From NCBI GenBank assembly GCA_902590695.1, contig CACIXR010000005.1, forward strand, positions 48,778 through 112,777: a stretch of 64,000 bases of DNA, written 5' to 3'. The notes beneath the pieces are model-generated. The model was given only the letters and a program-made list of their open reading frames with translations. It did not search any database and was not told the DNA's origin. Position 1 is the stretch's first letter, and every line of letters starts with the position of its first letter. A program made the position numbers and the translations under genes. Shown here one piece after another: positions 36,807 to 44,869 of the stretch. Source of the DNA: an uncultured Alphaproteobacteria bacterium (lineage in GTDB: Bacteria; Pseudomonadota; Alphaproteobacteria; HIMB59; GCA-002718135).

Positions 36807-37975
36807 TGCCCTTAAGTAGCGTATTGTATACGGCTGATGGAAATACTAATCAGTTCGACATAACATTTAGCTATATTGACTCAACACACGTAAAAGTTTT
36901 TGTTAATAATGTAGAGGATACTAATTTTACTTTTGTAACCACTACAAGAATACAGACTTCATCTACTCCTACAAATGGACAAGTTGTAAAAATAGAAAGA
37001 CAAACTCCAACTAGCGCAAGGCTTGTAGACTTCCAAGATGGCTCTGTACTTACAGAAACAGATTTAGATAAATCAGCTAACCAAAACTTTTTCATCGTTC
37101 AAGAAAATGCAGATGACATAGCTGATAAATTAGGAAAAAATAATTCTGGTATCTTTGATGCTGGTAATTCAAGAATAACAAATGTTGCTGACCCTACGGG
37201 TAGCTCAGATGTAGTAACAAAATCTTTTTTAGAAACTTCAGAAAACAACGCAGCCACTTCGGCTACGGCCGCTGCTAGTTCAGCAACCGCTGCCGCAAGC
37301 TCAGCTACGTCTGCTTCTTCGTCTGCATCTACTGCAACCACGAAGGCAAGTGAAGCATCGACTTCGGCAACTTCAGCTTCTACGTCTGCCTCTACGGCTA
37401 CGACTAAAGCTAGTGAAGCTTCGACTTCAGCTTCTAATGCTGCATCGTCAGCAACCGCTGCCGCTTCGTCTGCAACGACCGCTACCACTCAAGCGTCTAC
37501 TGCTACGACTAAAGCTTCTGAAGCTAATACTTCTGCAACCAATGCAGCTACTTCAGCGACCAATGCTGCTTCGTCAGCTACGGCTGCCGCTAACTCAGCT
37601 ACCGCTGCAGCTTCTTCGGCTACAAGTGCTGCCGCTTCTTTTGATACTTTTGATGACAGATTTTTAGGAAGTAAATCTTCCGACCCTTCCGTTGATAATG
37701 ACGGAGACGCTTTACTTACAGGCGCTTTATATTGGAACAGCTCAGCTGGTAATCTTAGAGTTTACTCTGGTTCAGCTTGGGTTGCTATCGTTCAAGATAC
37801 CGATGTTAAAGTTGCAGTAAGTTCAAACGATACCACAGCTGGTTTCTTAAATGGAAAGTTAGTTGCTGGTTCAAACATTTCCCTAACTGAAGGTTCAGAT
37901 GGAGGGAATGAAACATTAACCATTGCTTCAAGTGTTACTGATAACAGTATTCCTTTTAGCATAGCTTTAGGATAA
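36806..37975 (+). CDS. Tail fibre protein with T7 gp17-like N-terminal domain
   Basis: The first 150 residues or so match the T7 tail fibre anchor domain: MPLSSVLYTADGNTNQFDIT, then VKIERQTPTSARLVDFQDGS and LDKSANQNFFIVQENADD. Residues 148-275 or so are a low-complexity Ala/Ser/Thr tract (units like SATAAAS and TTKASEAS), similar to rod repeats in lambda side fibres. The C-terminal 115 residues are beta-rich and end in PFSIALG. It would be the tail-proximal fibre; the short tip suggests that other proteins carry receptor binding. Confidence 0.9.
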   Translation: MPLSSVLYTADGNTNQFDITFSYIDSTHVKVFVNNVEDTNFTFVTTTRIQTSSTPTNGQVVKIERQTPTSARLVDFQDGSVLTETDLDKSANQNFFIVQENADDIADKLGKNNSGIFDAGNSRITNVADPTGSSDVVTKSFLETSENNAATSATAAASSATAAASSATSASSSASTATTKASEASTSATSASTSASTATTKASEASTSASNAASSATAAASSATTATTQASTATTKASEANTSATNAATSATNAASSATAAANSATAAASSATSAAASFDTFDDRFLGSKSSDPSVDNDGDALLTGALYWNSSAGNLRVYSGSAWVAIVQDTDVKVAVSSNDTTAGFLNGKLVAGSNISLTEGSDGGNETLTIASSVTDNSIPFSIALG

Positions 37976-37979
37976 ATTA

Positions 37980-38303
37980 ATGCCAAACGTATTTTCGCAA
38001 GCAGATGCAAGCTTATCAAATAATTCTTTGACTACAGTTGTATCTACCACTTCAAATAAACAAATTGTTATTGGCTTTCTAGTTTCTAATACTGGCTCTA
38101 CTTCAATCAATATAGATGCAGTTATGAATGACGGAAGTAACGATAGACATATTATTAAGAATTGTCCTTTACCTAATGGAAGTTCTATTGAACTGATACA
38201 AGGTAAAGTTGTAATTCCAAGTGGTGGCTCAATCAAAGTAAAGAGTTCCGATAGCTCCGGTAATGCTGATGTAATCGTTTCACTTTTAACAGACGTATCG
38301 TAA
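37980..38303 (+). CDS. Small beta-rich tail-associated protein
   Basis: The product has 107 residues, with a Ser/Asn/Ile-rich beta pattern: MPNVFSQADASLSNNSLTTV, then VIGFLVSNTGSTSINID and PLPNGSSIELIQGKVVIPSG. Similar small proteins follow fibre genes in marine phages and have a jelly-roll-like pattern. Function is unknown; a fibre accessory role is inferred from its position. It starts 4 bases after the fibre stop. Confidence 0.7.
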   Translation: MPNVFSQADASLSNNSLTTVVSTTSNKQIVIGFLVSNTGSTSINIDAVMNDGSNDRHIIKNCPLPNGSSIELIQGKVVIPSGGSIKVKSSDSSGNADVIVSLLTDVS

Positions 38304-38304
38304 T

Positions 38305-38991
38305 ATGCCATACTTAGGAAACAGACCGACAGCAACTCCAATTCAAAGCTCAGACTTAGCTGATGGAATTGTAACAAACGCAAAATTAGGAACTGATATT
38401 TCAGCTGCTAAACTTACTGCGGGTACACTAGCTGATGCAAGATTTCCAGCTACACTACCAGCTATTAGTGGAGCAAATTTAACTGGTTTAACTGTAGGTT
38501 TAGAAGAAGCTGATGGTTGGCAAGTAACAAGTGGTTTTAGTGGAGCCGCTTCTCCTATTACAAATAACTGGGCAAGAAATAATTTAAGAAGCACAGGTGG
38601 TAAAGTAGGAACTGGTTGGACACAAAGTAGTGGAGTTTTTTCAGCTCCATCAACTGGACTTTATTATATAACCTTTATAAGAAATTATTATAACAATGCA
38701 AACGCAGCCAATGTCCATGCAAGTATAGCAATTACTTCAGACAATGGAAGCAACTGGTACACAGTAACAAATTCTTATGGAAATACTTATAACAATGGTC
38801 AAGACCCTAGCGGTAATTCTCATTCTCATTCACAATCACATATTTATTTTAACGTAACAAATGTATCTACACATAAAGTAAGATTTAATGCTTCACATTA
38901 TGGAAGTATTGGTGGCTCACTAGACTCAGCTGGTGGCACAAACAATAATGGTACTCATGTAACATTTATGAAATTAGGAACTGCATCATGA
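38305..38991 (+). CDS. Fibre-like protein with C1q/TNF-like C-terminal domain
   Basis: The product has 228 residues. The N-terminal part MPYLGNRPTATPIQSSDLAD and a phase with LTAGTLADARFPATLPAISG are typical of phage fibre stems. The C-terminal 150 residues have the C1q-like jelly-roll pattern (FSAPSTGLYYITFIRNYYNN). Such trimeric domains often bind surface ligands, so this is a candidate receptor-binding protein. A 30-bp segment of the gene recurs in 40,693-41,307 with one mismatch. Confidence 0.78.
   Translation: MPYLGNRPTATPIQSSDLADGIVTNAKLGTDISAAKLTAGTLADARFPATLPAISGANLTGLTVGLEEADGWQVTSGFSGAASPITNNWARNNLRSTGGKVGTGWTQSSGVFSAPSTGLYYITFIRNYYNNANAANVHASIAITSDNGSNWYTVTNSYGNTYNNGQDPSGNSHSHSQSHIYFNVTNVSTHKVRFNASHYGSIGGSLDSAGGTNNNGTHVTFMKLGTAS
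38457..38486 (+). repeat. Copy 1 of 30-bp fibre-gene repeat
   Basis: The sequence encoding LPAISGANLTG here matches 40,737-40,766 at 29 of 30 bases. The surrounding sequences differ, so it looks like a short recombination hinge between fibre modules. Confidence 0.8.
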
Positions 38992-39233
38992 ACATGACAC
39001 CTTTTGGTCAAAGACCAGCACACATAGAAGATGCTTTAATTAGATTACATGATGGTCAATGGTTTACTTGGTCTGATGTAAATAATAAAATTTATTCTAA
39101 CTTACAATTAACTGAAAAAGTTGGAATAGATGGTAACATTGTAGATAATCCAGTTACTACACTTCCAACCGAAGAAGAAGTAAACGCAAAACTTTTAGAA
39201 TTACAAACAGCTTGGGATAGCGAAAATACATGA
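38988..39233 (+). CDS. Possible fibre assembly or chaperone-like protein
   Basis: The product has 81 residues: a short head (FGQRPAHIEDALIRLHDGQWFTW), then EEEVNAKLLELQTAWDSENT as a charged C-terminal helix. This small size and helical end, overlapping the fibre-like genes on both sides by 4 bases, resembles tail-fibre assembly proteins. No established family was recognised. Confidence 0.6.
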   Translation: MNMTPFGQRPAHIEDALIRLHDGQWFTWSDVNNKIYSNLQLTEKVGIDGNIVDNPVTTLPTEEEVNAKLLELQTAWDSENT

Positions 39234-40339
39234 GTTATTTAGGTCGTTCAGTTGATGCAATATCAAACGTAGAAAAATTAGATAACATTACTTTTAATGG
39301 TGGCGCTACTTATGCTCTTACAAAATCAAGTGCAGCATTTACTCCAGCTGGAAAAAATAATATTTTAATTTCAGTTTCTGGAGTTGTTCAACAAGGAAAC
39401 TTTTCTGTAAGTGGCTCTAATATAGTTTTTGATAGTGCAGTTGCTGGTACTGAAACTTGCGATTTCATTATGCACTATGGTACTGGATTAATTACTACTC
39501 CAGCTGATGATACAGTTTCTACAGCTAAAATACAAAATGATGCTGTAACAAAAGATAAAACTAATTTAATCACAGATAGTAATGGTGCTTCAGTAGAAGC
39601 TAAAGGGTCAAGTGGTTATCAAGGTGCTGTCAGATATAACTGTGAAAATAATAGCCATTATACTGAGCTAAAGTCGGCTGCACATGGAAGTTATTCTGGC
39701 AACCTAAGTTTTACTTTACCATCTTCTACTGGTACTAATGGTCAATTCTTACAAACAAATGGCAGTGGAGTTTTAAGTTTTGCTGATGCTGGTGGTGGAG
39801 GTCTAGAATTTATTACAAAAAATACAATATCCAGTTCTACAAATACAATAGAGTTTACTGGGTTAAATAGTACCAATGGTGGAAGTTTTAGAGTTATCTA
39901 TAACAGGTTACAAACAGATACAAGTGGTGGAGTTAATTTACGATTTCAAGTAGGCGATAGTAGTAATTATAGAACGGAATCGGCTGGACAAGGTGTTTAT
40001 CATGCTTCTCATTCTTATAATCAATTAGATTCATCAAGTGGAAGTTATCCTGGTAATGAATGGGAAAGAAGCACAAGTTTTAGATTTTGTGATAGCATAG
40101 GTAATAATACTTCTGGAGAAATAGGTGGTTATCTTGACTTCTGGGGTTTAGCTGATTCAAGCACTAACAAATGGGTTACTTTTGGTTTTGCTCATAAAAG
40201 AGCAGCTGGTGGCTTTTATGTAAAAACAGGTGGTGGTTGGATTAATACAGATGCCGCTATGACTAAATTAAAATTTACAACTAGCTCAGGCAATTACACA
40301 GGCGGTGAGTTTATAATTTATAGATATAAGGAATCTTAA
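39230..40339 (+). CDS. Fibre-like protein with repeated Ser/Gly-rich beta structure
   Basis: The product has 369 residues. It opens MSYLGRSVDAISNVEKLDNI, a start shared by many marine phage fibre-like proteins, followed by the stem segment ALTKSSAAFTPAGKNNILISV. The middle is Gly/Ser-rich (LPSSTGTNGQFLQTNGSG). The C-terminal domain of about 170 residues is rich in aromatic and Gly residues and may bind a receptor. It is coupled by a 4-base overlap to its upstream neighbour. Confidence 0.78.
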   Translation: MSYLGRSVDAISNVEKLDNITFNGGATYALTKSSAAFTPAGKNNILISVSGVVQQGNFSVSGSNIVFDSAVAGTETCDFIMHYGTGLITTPADDTVSTAKIQNDAVTKDKTNLITDSNGASVEAKGSSGYQGAVRYNCENNSHYTELKSAAHGSYSGNLSFTLPSSTGTNGQFLQTNGSGVLSFADAGGGGLEFITKNTISSSTNTIEFTGLNSTNGGSFRVIYNRLQTDTSGGVNLRFQVGDSSNYRTESAGQGVYHASHSYNQLDSSSGSYPGNEWERSTSFRFCDSIGNNTSGEIGGYLDFWGLADSSTNKWVTFGFAHKRAAGGFYVKTGGGWINTDAAMTKLKFTTSSGNYTGGEFIIYRYKES

Positions 40340-40345
40340 AATAAT

Positions 40346-40696
40346 ATGGCTAGATACAAAAACACAACAAATATAGAAACAGGAATAACTGAAAGAATAG
40401 AAATTACTGGAGATGAATTAACTGAATTAGAAACAAGAGAAGCAACTTGGGATAGTAAGGCTAATAAATTAAAAGAAATAAAATTTAATAGATTGCAAAA
40501 ATTACAAGAAACAGATTGGTATTCTTATTCTGATGTAACTATGCCAGACAATATAAAAATTTGGCGACAACAGTTAAGAGACTTACCTCAAACATATACT
40601 ACTGAAGCTGAATATGATGAATTATTAAAAATTGATGACGATAAGACAAGTAAAACTTATGGTCAATTAACACATACAGTATGGAGTAAACCATGA
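40346..40696 (+). CDS. Tail assembly chaperone-like protein
   Basis: The product has 116 residues. A charged helix (ELTELETREATWDSKANKLK) is followed by RLQKLQETDWYSYSDVTMPD and WRQQLRDLP, the W/R-L-R-D-x-P pattern of phage tail assembly chaperones (Phage_tail_APC type). These proteins assist folding of the fibre encoded next to them. It lies between two fibre-like genes and overlaps the second by 4 bases. Confidence 0.72.
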   Translation: MARYKNTTNIETGITERIEITGDELTELETREATWDSKANKLKEIKFNRLQKLQETDWYSYSDVTMPDNIKIWRQQLRDLPQTYTTEAEYDELLKIDDDKTSKTYGQLTHTVWSKP

Positions 40697-41307
40697 GTTT
40701 AATTCGAGTAAAAGGAAGTTCTATTACAGGAGATTTACCAGCTATTAGTGGAGCTAATTTAACTGGGATTAGTGCTGGAGTTGCTGGTATAACATCTTCT
40801 TCTTCTAGTGGAACTGCAATCACGATTGATAGTAATAATATTGTTATAGAAAATAAACCTGCTTTCAGAGCAACAAGTACTAGTAACTGGGAAAATGGCA
40901 CAGCATGGGGCGAAACTGTTAAATTTAATGCGTGTACTTCTGGTGGCAATAACATTCAACGTAACCATGATAATTTAGGAAATTTTAATACAAGTACTTA
41001 TACTTTTACTGCTCCAGTTGATGGCACTTATTATTTATATTGTAATATGTATTCTCATTATGATGAAGCAGAAGCTAGATGGTGTTTCTTCATAAATGGA
41101 AGTACATTAAAAAACTATGACACATCAGAAGGTAGTCATTATTCTCAAAGAAGTGGAACTTACGATAACAATTTTATGTATTCTACTTCAATAGAATTAT
41201 CAGCAAATGATGCTGTTAATGTAAGAAGCACTCTAAATTCACCTTACTCAAGTTACTATGGAAAGCATTGTTACTTTGGTGGGTATTTACTAGGAAAGAA
41301 AAGGTAG
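40693..41307 (+). CDS. Second fibre-like protein with C1q-like domain
   Basis: The product has 204 residues. A short stem (MSLIRVKGSSITGDLPAISG) contains the LPAISGANLTG block shared with the 38,305 gene. A C1q-like domain follows (FTAPVDGTYYLYCNMYSHYD, then YSTSIELSANDAVNV). With the other C1q-type protein and the 39,230 gene it makes three candidate tip proteins in one cassette. The stop is followed by a gene with a good ribosome site. Confidence 0.78.
   Translation: MSLIRVKGSSITGDLPAISGANLTGISAGVAGITSSSSSGTAITIDSNNIVIENKPAFRATSTSNWENGTAWGETVKFNACTSGGNNIQRNHDNLGNFNTSTYTFTAPVDGTYYLYCNMYSHYDEAEARWCFFINGSTLKNYDTSEGSHYSQRSGTYDNNFMYSTSIELSANDAVNVRSTLNSPYSSYYGKHCYFGGYLLGKKR
40737..40766 (+). repeat. 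Copy 2 of 30-bp fibre-gene repeat
   Basis: It matches 38,457-38,486 with one mismatch and encodes the same LPAISGANLTG segment at the stem-to-tip junction of the second C1q-type fibre gene. Confidence 0.8.
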
Positions 41308-41315
41308 GTGATTAT

Positions 41316-41579
41316 ATGGTAGATTACACAATAACTATAAGTGATGTTGACAACAAAGTATTAGGCTATGTTGCATATGACCAAAAAGATTGGATTGATA
41401 ATTGTATATCAGCAAGAATGGTTGCTGGTAAAAGAGATATTATTGATGCTCTTATAAAACATTGTAATGATAATGGAATTACAATGGCAACTGGCGAAGA
41501 TGCACAAATAAATCAAGCGTTTGATTTAGGCGTAGTTCAATTAGCAAAAGATATTGAAAGTGTTAATGCAAACGATTAA
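41316..41579 (+). CDS. Small phage protein after fibre cassette
   Basis: The product has 87 residues, starting at the ATG at 41,316 behind AGGTAGGTG; an upstream start at 41,268 would lie inside the fibre gene. It begins MVDYTITISDVDNKVLGYVA and has an alpha/beta pattern (KDWIDNCISARMVAGKRDII). Proteins with a VDYxI(T)I(S) start next to fibre genes occur in many marine phages. Function is unknown. Confidence 0.68.
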   Translation: MVDYTITISDVDNKVLGYVAYDQKDWIDNCISARMVAGKRDIIDALIKHCNDNGITMATGEDAQINQAFDLGVVQLAKDIESVNAND

Positions 41580-41622
41580 TCCTAAATGTGATTGCGGAAA
41601 AGACGAGTGCGATTGTTCGTAG
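41566..41622 (+). CDS. Possible 18-residue Cys-rich peptide
   Basis: An ATG overlapping the preceding gene's end encodes MQTINPKCDCGKDECDCS, with two Cys-x-Cys pairs. The stop is immediately followed by the next ATG (41,623). Position, chain-like coupling and the paired cysteines suggest it may be real. Its length gives no statistical support. Confidence 0.35.
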   Translation: MQTINPKCDCGKDECDCS

Positions 41623-41985
41623 ATGCCCTCACTATCAGATAAGACCGAGATTGGTCTTCCTCTAAAAAATTTAATTGGTTTACTTGGAGTAACTATAACT
41701 GCAGCGTGGGCTTACTTTGGAGTTATAGAAAGATTAAATAATATAGAAACTAGAGCAACATTATTTGAAGCTGACTTATTAAAAGCAGCTGACCAAAAAC
41801 CAATAGACCAAGAGCAATATATGCTTCTTGAGTTTACATCTAAACAATTAGAAAAAGTAACTACTGAAATGGAAAGCATGATGAACAATAGAGTGAATAT
41901 AGATTTTTTAAAAAACCAAGTAACAAAACTTCAAAAAGATGTTGAGGAACTGAAAGACAAGGTAAGAAACAATGGCAGTCATTGA
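41623..41985 (+). CDS. Membrane-anchored coiled-coil protein (lysis-module candidate)
   Basis: The product has 120 residues. One N-terminal span (LIGLLGVTITAAWAYFGV, residues 17-34) is followed by a long coiled coil with heptads through residue 115 (EFTSKQLEKVTTEMESMMNN, KNQVTKLQKDVEELKDKV). The layout fits an inner-membrane spanin or an accessory holin. It overlaps the following Cys-containing small protein by 14 bases. Confidence 0.65.
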   Translation: MPSLSDKTEIGLPLKNLIGLLGVTITAAWAYFGVIERLNNIETRATLFEADLLKAADQKPIDQEQYMLLEFTSKQLEKVTTEMESMMNNRVNIDFLKNQVTKLQKDVEELKDKVRNNGSH

Positions 41986-42214
41986 AACAGTATTTGCTTT
42001 ATGTATGTTTGTTAATGGTAGTTTAGATGGCCATATGATTACAGATGGTTTATCTCATTGCCTCAAAGCTAAACGTGAAGGTGAAAGAAATTTATCTGAC
42101 TCAAGAGAAAATGTAATTCGTTATCAATGTGGTCAAGTTGAAGCTGAACTTGTTCCAGATAGTGAAGGCAAAATGAAAATACTAAAAATTATAAAACACA
42201 AGTATGAGCATTAG
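41972..42214 (+). CDS. Small exported-looking Cys protein
   Basis: The product has 80 residues. The N-terminal 15 are hydrophobic (MAVIETVFALCMFVNG), then Cys30 and Cys53 lie 22 residues apart in a charged helical region. It resembles the protein at 42,818 in Cys order and in the C-x2-A-[KR] pattern, so the two may be paralogues. It may be an outer partner of the coiled-coil protein just upstream. No lipobox is clear. Confidence 0.55.
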   Translation: MAVIETVFALCMFVNGSLDGHMITDGLSHCLKAKREGERNLSDSRENVIRYQCGQVEAELVPDSEGKMKILKIIKHKYEH

Positions 42215-42389
42215 AAAATTTCCAAGAGTTTCAAAAACTAAAAAAGGAGTTCCTACAAAATATGTAGCGGGAGCAAAGAACCCTTCAGCAAGACAAAACG
42301 AAATATTACGTACACGTAAAAGATATAAGCTTGGATTATTAACTCCAGCTGAAATGGATAGAATAAGTAAACAAAGAGCAAAAGGATAA
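42204..42389 (+). CDS. Small basic conserved phage protein
   Basis: The product has 61 residues: MSIRKFPRVSKTKKGVPTKY, followed by AKNPSARQNEILRTRKRYKL and LLTPAEMDRISKQRAKG. Proteins with the GVPxKYVxGAKNP block are widespread in cyanophages and pelagiphages without an assigned role. It overlaps its upstream neighbour by 11 bases. A nucleic-acid role is possible given the charge. Confidence 0.7.
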   Translation: MSIRKFPRVSKTKKGVPTKYVAGAKNPSARQNEILRTRKRYKLGLLTPAEMDRISKQRAKG

Positions 42390-42390
42390 C

Positions 42391-42621
42391 ATGAGTAAAT
42401 TTAGTGGAATAAGTGGAGCAAGTAGATTTTCTTCTTCTACACTTAACAAAGTTTATAAAAGAGGTTTAGGTGCTTACTACTCCTCTGGTTCAAGACCTAA
42501 AGTTTCTGCTCACCAATGGGCAATGGGAAGAGTTAAAAGCTTTGTAACAGGGAAGGGTGGCGCTAGAAAAGCTGATAATGATTTAATCAGAAGCAAGCGT
42601 AAATCTCTTAAAGTAGGATAA
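42391..42621 (+). CDS. Small basic conserved phage protein (DUF5824-like)
   Basis: The product has 76 residues, Ser-rich then basic: MSKFSGISGASRFSSSTLNK, then AYYSSGSRPKVSAHQWAMGR and KGGARKADNDLIRSKRKSLK. The W-A-M-x-R and Gly-Ala-Arg-Lys-Ala-Asp block resembles DUF5824 proteins; that is from memory and was not checked. The stop and the next start share a base (TAATG). Confidence 0.65.
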   Translation: MSKFSGISGASRFSSSTLNKVYKRGLGAYYSSGSRPKVSAHQWAMGRVKSFVTGKGGARKADNDLIRSKRKSLKVG

Positions 42622-42818
42622 TGGAAAAGAACATTGATGTAGAAGTCGCTCGTATAGATGGCGAACTAAAACTAATACATGAAAAGTTAAAAGTCATTGA
42701 GACTAACCACCTGGCACATTTAAAAGAAGACATTCATAAAATTAATAAGCTTGTTTGGACTATCGGTATAATGGTTTTCAGTAACCTATTATTTATTTTG
42801 AGAGATTTACTATTTTAA
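42621..42818 (+). CDS. Tail-anchored coiled-coil protein, XhlA-like
   Basis: The product has 65 residues: a helical charged part (VARIDGELKLIHEKLKVIE) and a C-terminal membrane span (VWTIGIMVFSNLLFILRDLL). The layout resembles XhlA-type haemolysin/holin accessory proteins. It is coupled by TAATG to its upstream neighbour and touches the next start, and is followed by a small Cys protein, just as at 41,623. Confidence 0.65.
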   Translation: MEKNIDVEVARIDGELKLIHEKLKVIETNHLAHLKEDIHKINKLVWTIGIMVFSNLLFILRDLLF

Positions 42819-43033
42819 TGTTTAAGATTTTTGCTACGATTTGCTTCTTATCTGTAGGAGCAAGCGAGACTACTCTTTGTTTTAAATCAGAAGTGCCTTT
42901 AAGTTTTAAAACTGATGTCGAATGCGTAATAGCTAGAGACAGCGTTGTTAATTATATGCACGATGATTTAGTAGAAAGAGATACAACAATTCTATTTGAA
43001 TGTAGAAAACTAGTAGAAACTATAGAACTATGA
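42818..43033 (+). CDS. Small secreted-looking Cys protein
   Basis: The product has 71 residues. A short signal-like hydrophobic start (MFKIFATICFLSVGAS) precedes cysteines at 9, 21, 36 and 62. The segment from Cys36 (ECVIARDSVVNYMHDDLVE) to FECRKLVETIEL is similar in pattern to the 41,972 protein. It may act in the periplasm during lysis. It ends in ATGA overlap with the small terminase gene. Confidence 0.55.
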   Translation: MFKIFATICFLSVGASETTLCFKSEVPLSFKTDVECVIARDSVVNYMHDDLVERDTTILFECRKLVETIEL

Positions 43034-43248
43034 CAAAAAAATTAGAAAAAGTTTTAGATGAACTTCATACTGAACTTGCAGAAACACTATTACAGAAAGT
43101 AAGAAGTGGTGAAGCAAAAGCTTCAGACTTAAATGTTGCAAGACAATTTCTAAAAGATAATGGTATTGAAGGTCTACCGGCAGACAATACTCCTCTCAAA
43201 GAATTAGTCGATGAACTCCCATTCGAAGAAGCTCAAGGACTTTCGTAA
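43030..43248 (+). CDS. Small terminase subunit (T7 gp18-like)
   Basis: The product has 72 residues, all helical, with LDELHTELAETLLQKVRSGE and ASDLNVARQFLKDNGI, a pattern seen in DNA-recognition subunits of marine T7-like phages. It would hand concatemeric DNA to the large terminase, whose gene overlaps it by 38 bases. T7 gp18 is longer (89). Confidence 0.78.
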   Translation: MTKKLEKVLDELHTELAETLLQKVRSGEAKASDLNVARQFLKDNGIEGLPADNTPLKELVDELPFEEAQGLS

Positions 43249-44869
43249 TTTTCTATTTGTTATTTGGAGACACTTACGACTACCGCAGCCTACAGCATTG
43301 CAATACGATATTGCGGAGTATCTTCAAACAAAAGATAGAAGATTAATTATAGAGGCTTTTAGAGGTTGCGGTAAATCTTGGATAACAAGTGCTTATGTTT
43401 GTTATAGATTATATTTAGACCCACAAATAAATGTATTAGTTGTATCTGCGAGTAAAACTCGTAGTGATGACTTTTCTACTTTTACTTTACGATTAATAAA
43501 TGAAGTTCCTATACTTCATCATTTGATACCAAAAGAAAACCAAAGACAAAGTAAGATAGCATTTGATGTAGCTCCAGCTAGAGCATCACATCAACCAAGT
43601 GTAAAATCAGTTGGTATCTTTGGTCAAATGACAGGTTCACGTGCAGATTTAATTATTGCAGATGATATTGAGACACCGATAAATACTATGACGCAAGGTA
43701 TGCGTGATAGATTATCTGAAGGTGTCAAAGAGTTTGAATCAATAATCAAACCTACAGGTCAAATTTGTTTTCTAGGTACACCTCAATGCGAGCAAAGTTT
43801 ATACAATGCTCTACCAGAGCGTGGCTATAAGAAAAGAATATGGACAGCAAAGTATCCTTCACAGAAACAAAAAGCATACTTTGGTAAATCTCTAGCGCCA
43901 ATTATTTATAATGCACTAGAACTTGATAAAGGATTAGAAGGTAAACCTACTGAAGAAACTAGATTTGATGAAGAAGATTTAGCGGAACGTGAAGCATCTT
44001 ATGGACGCTCACAGTTTGCTTTACAATTCATGTTGGATAGTAGGTTAAGTGATGCTGATAGATACCCACTAAAATTATCAGACTTAATTATTACTTCTAT
44101 CAATCCAGATAAAGCATATGAAAAATATGTTTGGGCAGCAAACCCGGAGAACAGAGCCGATGAGCTACCTTGCGTTGGATTGAGTAATGACTTCTTTTAT
44201 AGACCTATGGATACAGTAGGAGAACTACTAGACTATCAAGGAGCTATAATGTCTATCGACCCTTCCGGGAAGGGAGCGGACGAGACAGGTTACAGCTGTA
44301 CGAAGTTCTTGAATGGACAAATATTCGTAACTGCAGCTGGTGGTTATAGGGGTGGGTACGATGAACTTGTATTATCTAAGCTTGTTAAAGTTGCAAAAGA
44401 AAACAAAGTTAAGTTAATCCAAGTAGAAGAAAACTTTGGTAGCGGAATGTTCATAGAACTTCTCAAGCCATACTTAATGAAGGAGTATCCTTGTACGATA
44501 CAAGGCGTAAGACACACTACGCAAAAAGAAAAGCGTATTATAGATTGTCTTGAGCCATTGATGAACCAACATAGATTGGTGATTAGTGATAAAGTCGTAC
44601 AAGAAGATTACACATCTACACAAATACATACACCAGAGATGGCCTTACGTTATCAGTTGTTCTATCAAATGAGTAGAATAACACGTGATAAAGGTTCTCT
44701 AGCGCATGATGATAGGTTAGACGTGCTAGCTATGAGCTGCCAATACTGGGCAGATAGAATAGCTAAAGATGCTGATAGAGCGATTGTAGATAGGAAAAAC
44801 GAATTGATGTCTCAAGAACTCGATAAGTTCCTCGATAGAAGCACAGAAGACACTTGGATTAGTATTTAA
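43211..44869 (+). CDS. Terminase large subunit (T7 gp19-like)
   Basis: This ATP-driven packaging motor and nuclease has 552 residues (T7 gp19 has 586). Walker A AFRGCGKSW lies at about residues 49-57 and Walker B LIIADDIE near 150. The region VKSVGIFGQMTGSRAD is T7-like. The nuclease acidic residues lie in MSIDPSGKGADETGY, VEENFG and HDDRLDVLA. It ends 1 base before phage promoter 4, at the right end of the late operon. Confidence 0.96.
   Translation: MNSHSKKLKDFRNFLFVIWRHLRLPQPTALQYDIAEYLQTKDRRLIIEAFRGCGKSWITSAYVCYRLYLDPQINVLVVSASKTRSDDFSTFTLRLINEVPILHHLIPKENQRQSKIAFDVAPARASHQPSVKSVGIFGQMTGSRADLIIADDIETPINTMTQGMRDRLSEGVKEFESIIKPTGQICFLGTPQCEQSLYNALPERGYKKRIWTAKYPSQKQKAYFGKSLAPIIYNALELDKGLEGKPTEETRFDEEDLAEREASYGRSQFALQFMLDSRLSDADRYPLKLSDLIITSINPDKAYEKYVWAANPENRADELPCVGLSNDFFYRPMDTVGELLDYQGAIMSIDPSGKGADETGYSCTKFLNGQIFVTAAGGYRGGYDELVLSKLVKVAKENKVKLIQVEENFGSGMFIELLKPYLMKEYPCTIQGVRHTTQKEKRIIDCLEPLMNQHRLVISDKVVQEDYTSTQIHTPEMALRYQLFYQMSRITRDKGSLAHDDRLDVLAMSCQYWADRIAKDADRAIVDRKNELMSQELDKFLDRSTEDTWISI

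Noticed and set aside
37099..37488. 129-codon minus-strand frame opposite the tail fibre
   Set aside because: It is open only because the Ala/Ser/Thr repeat avoids stops on the other strand; the product is a low-complexity mirror of the repeat.
37350..37667. 105-codon frame (Leu/Arg/Pro-rich) in the tail fibre
   Set aside because: It is a frame-shifted reading of the same repetitive codons with no start signal.
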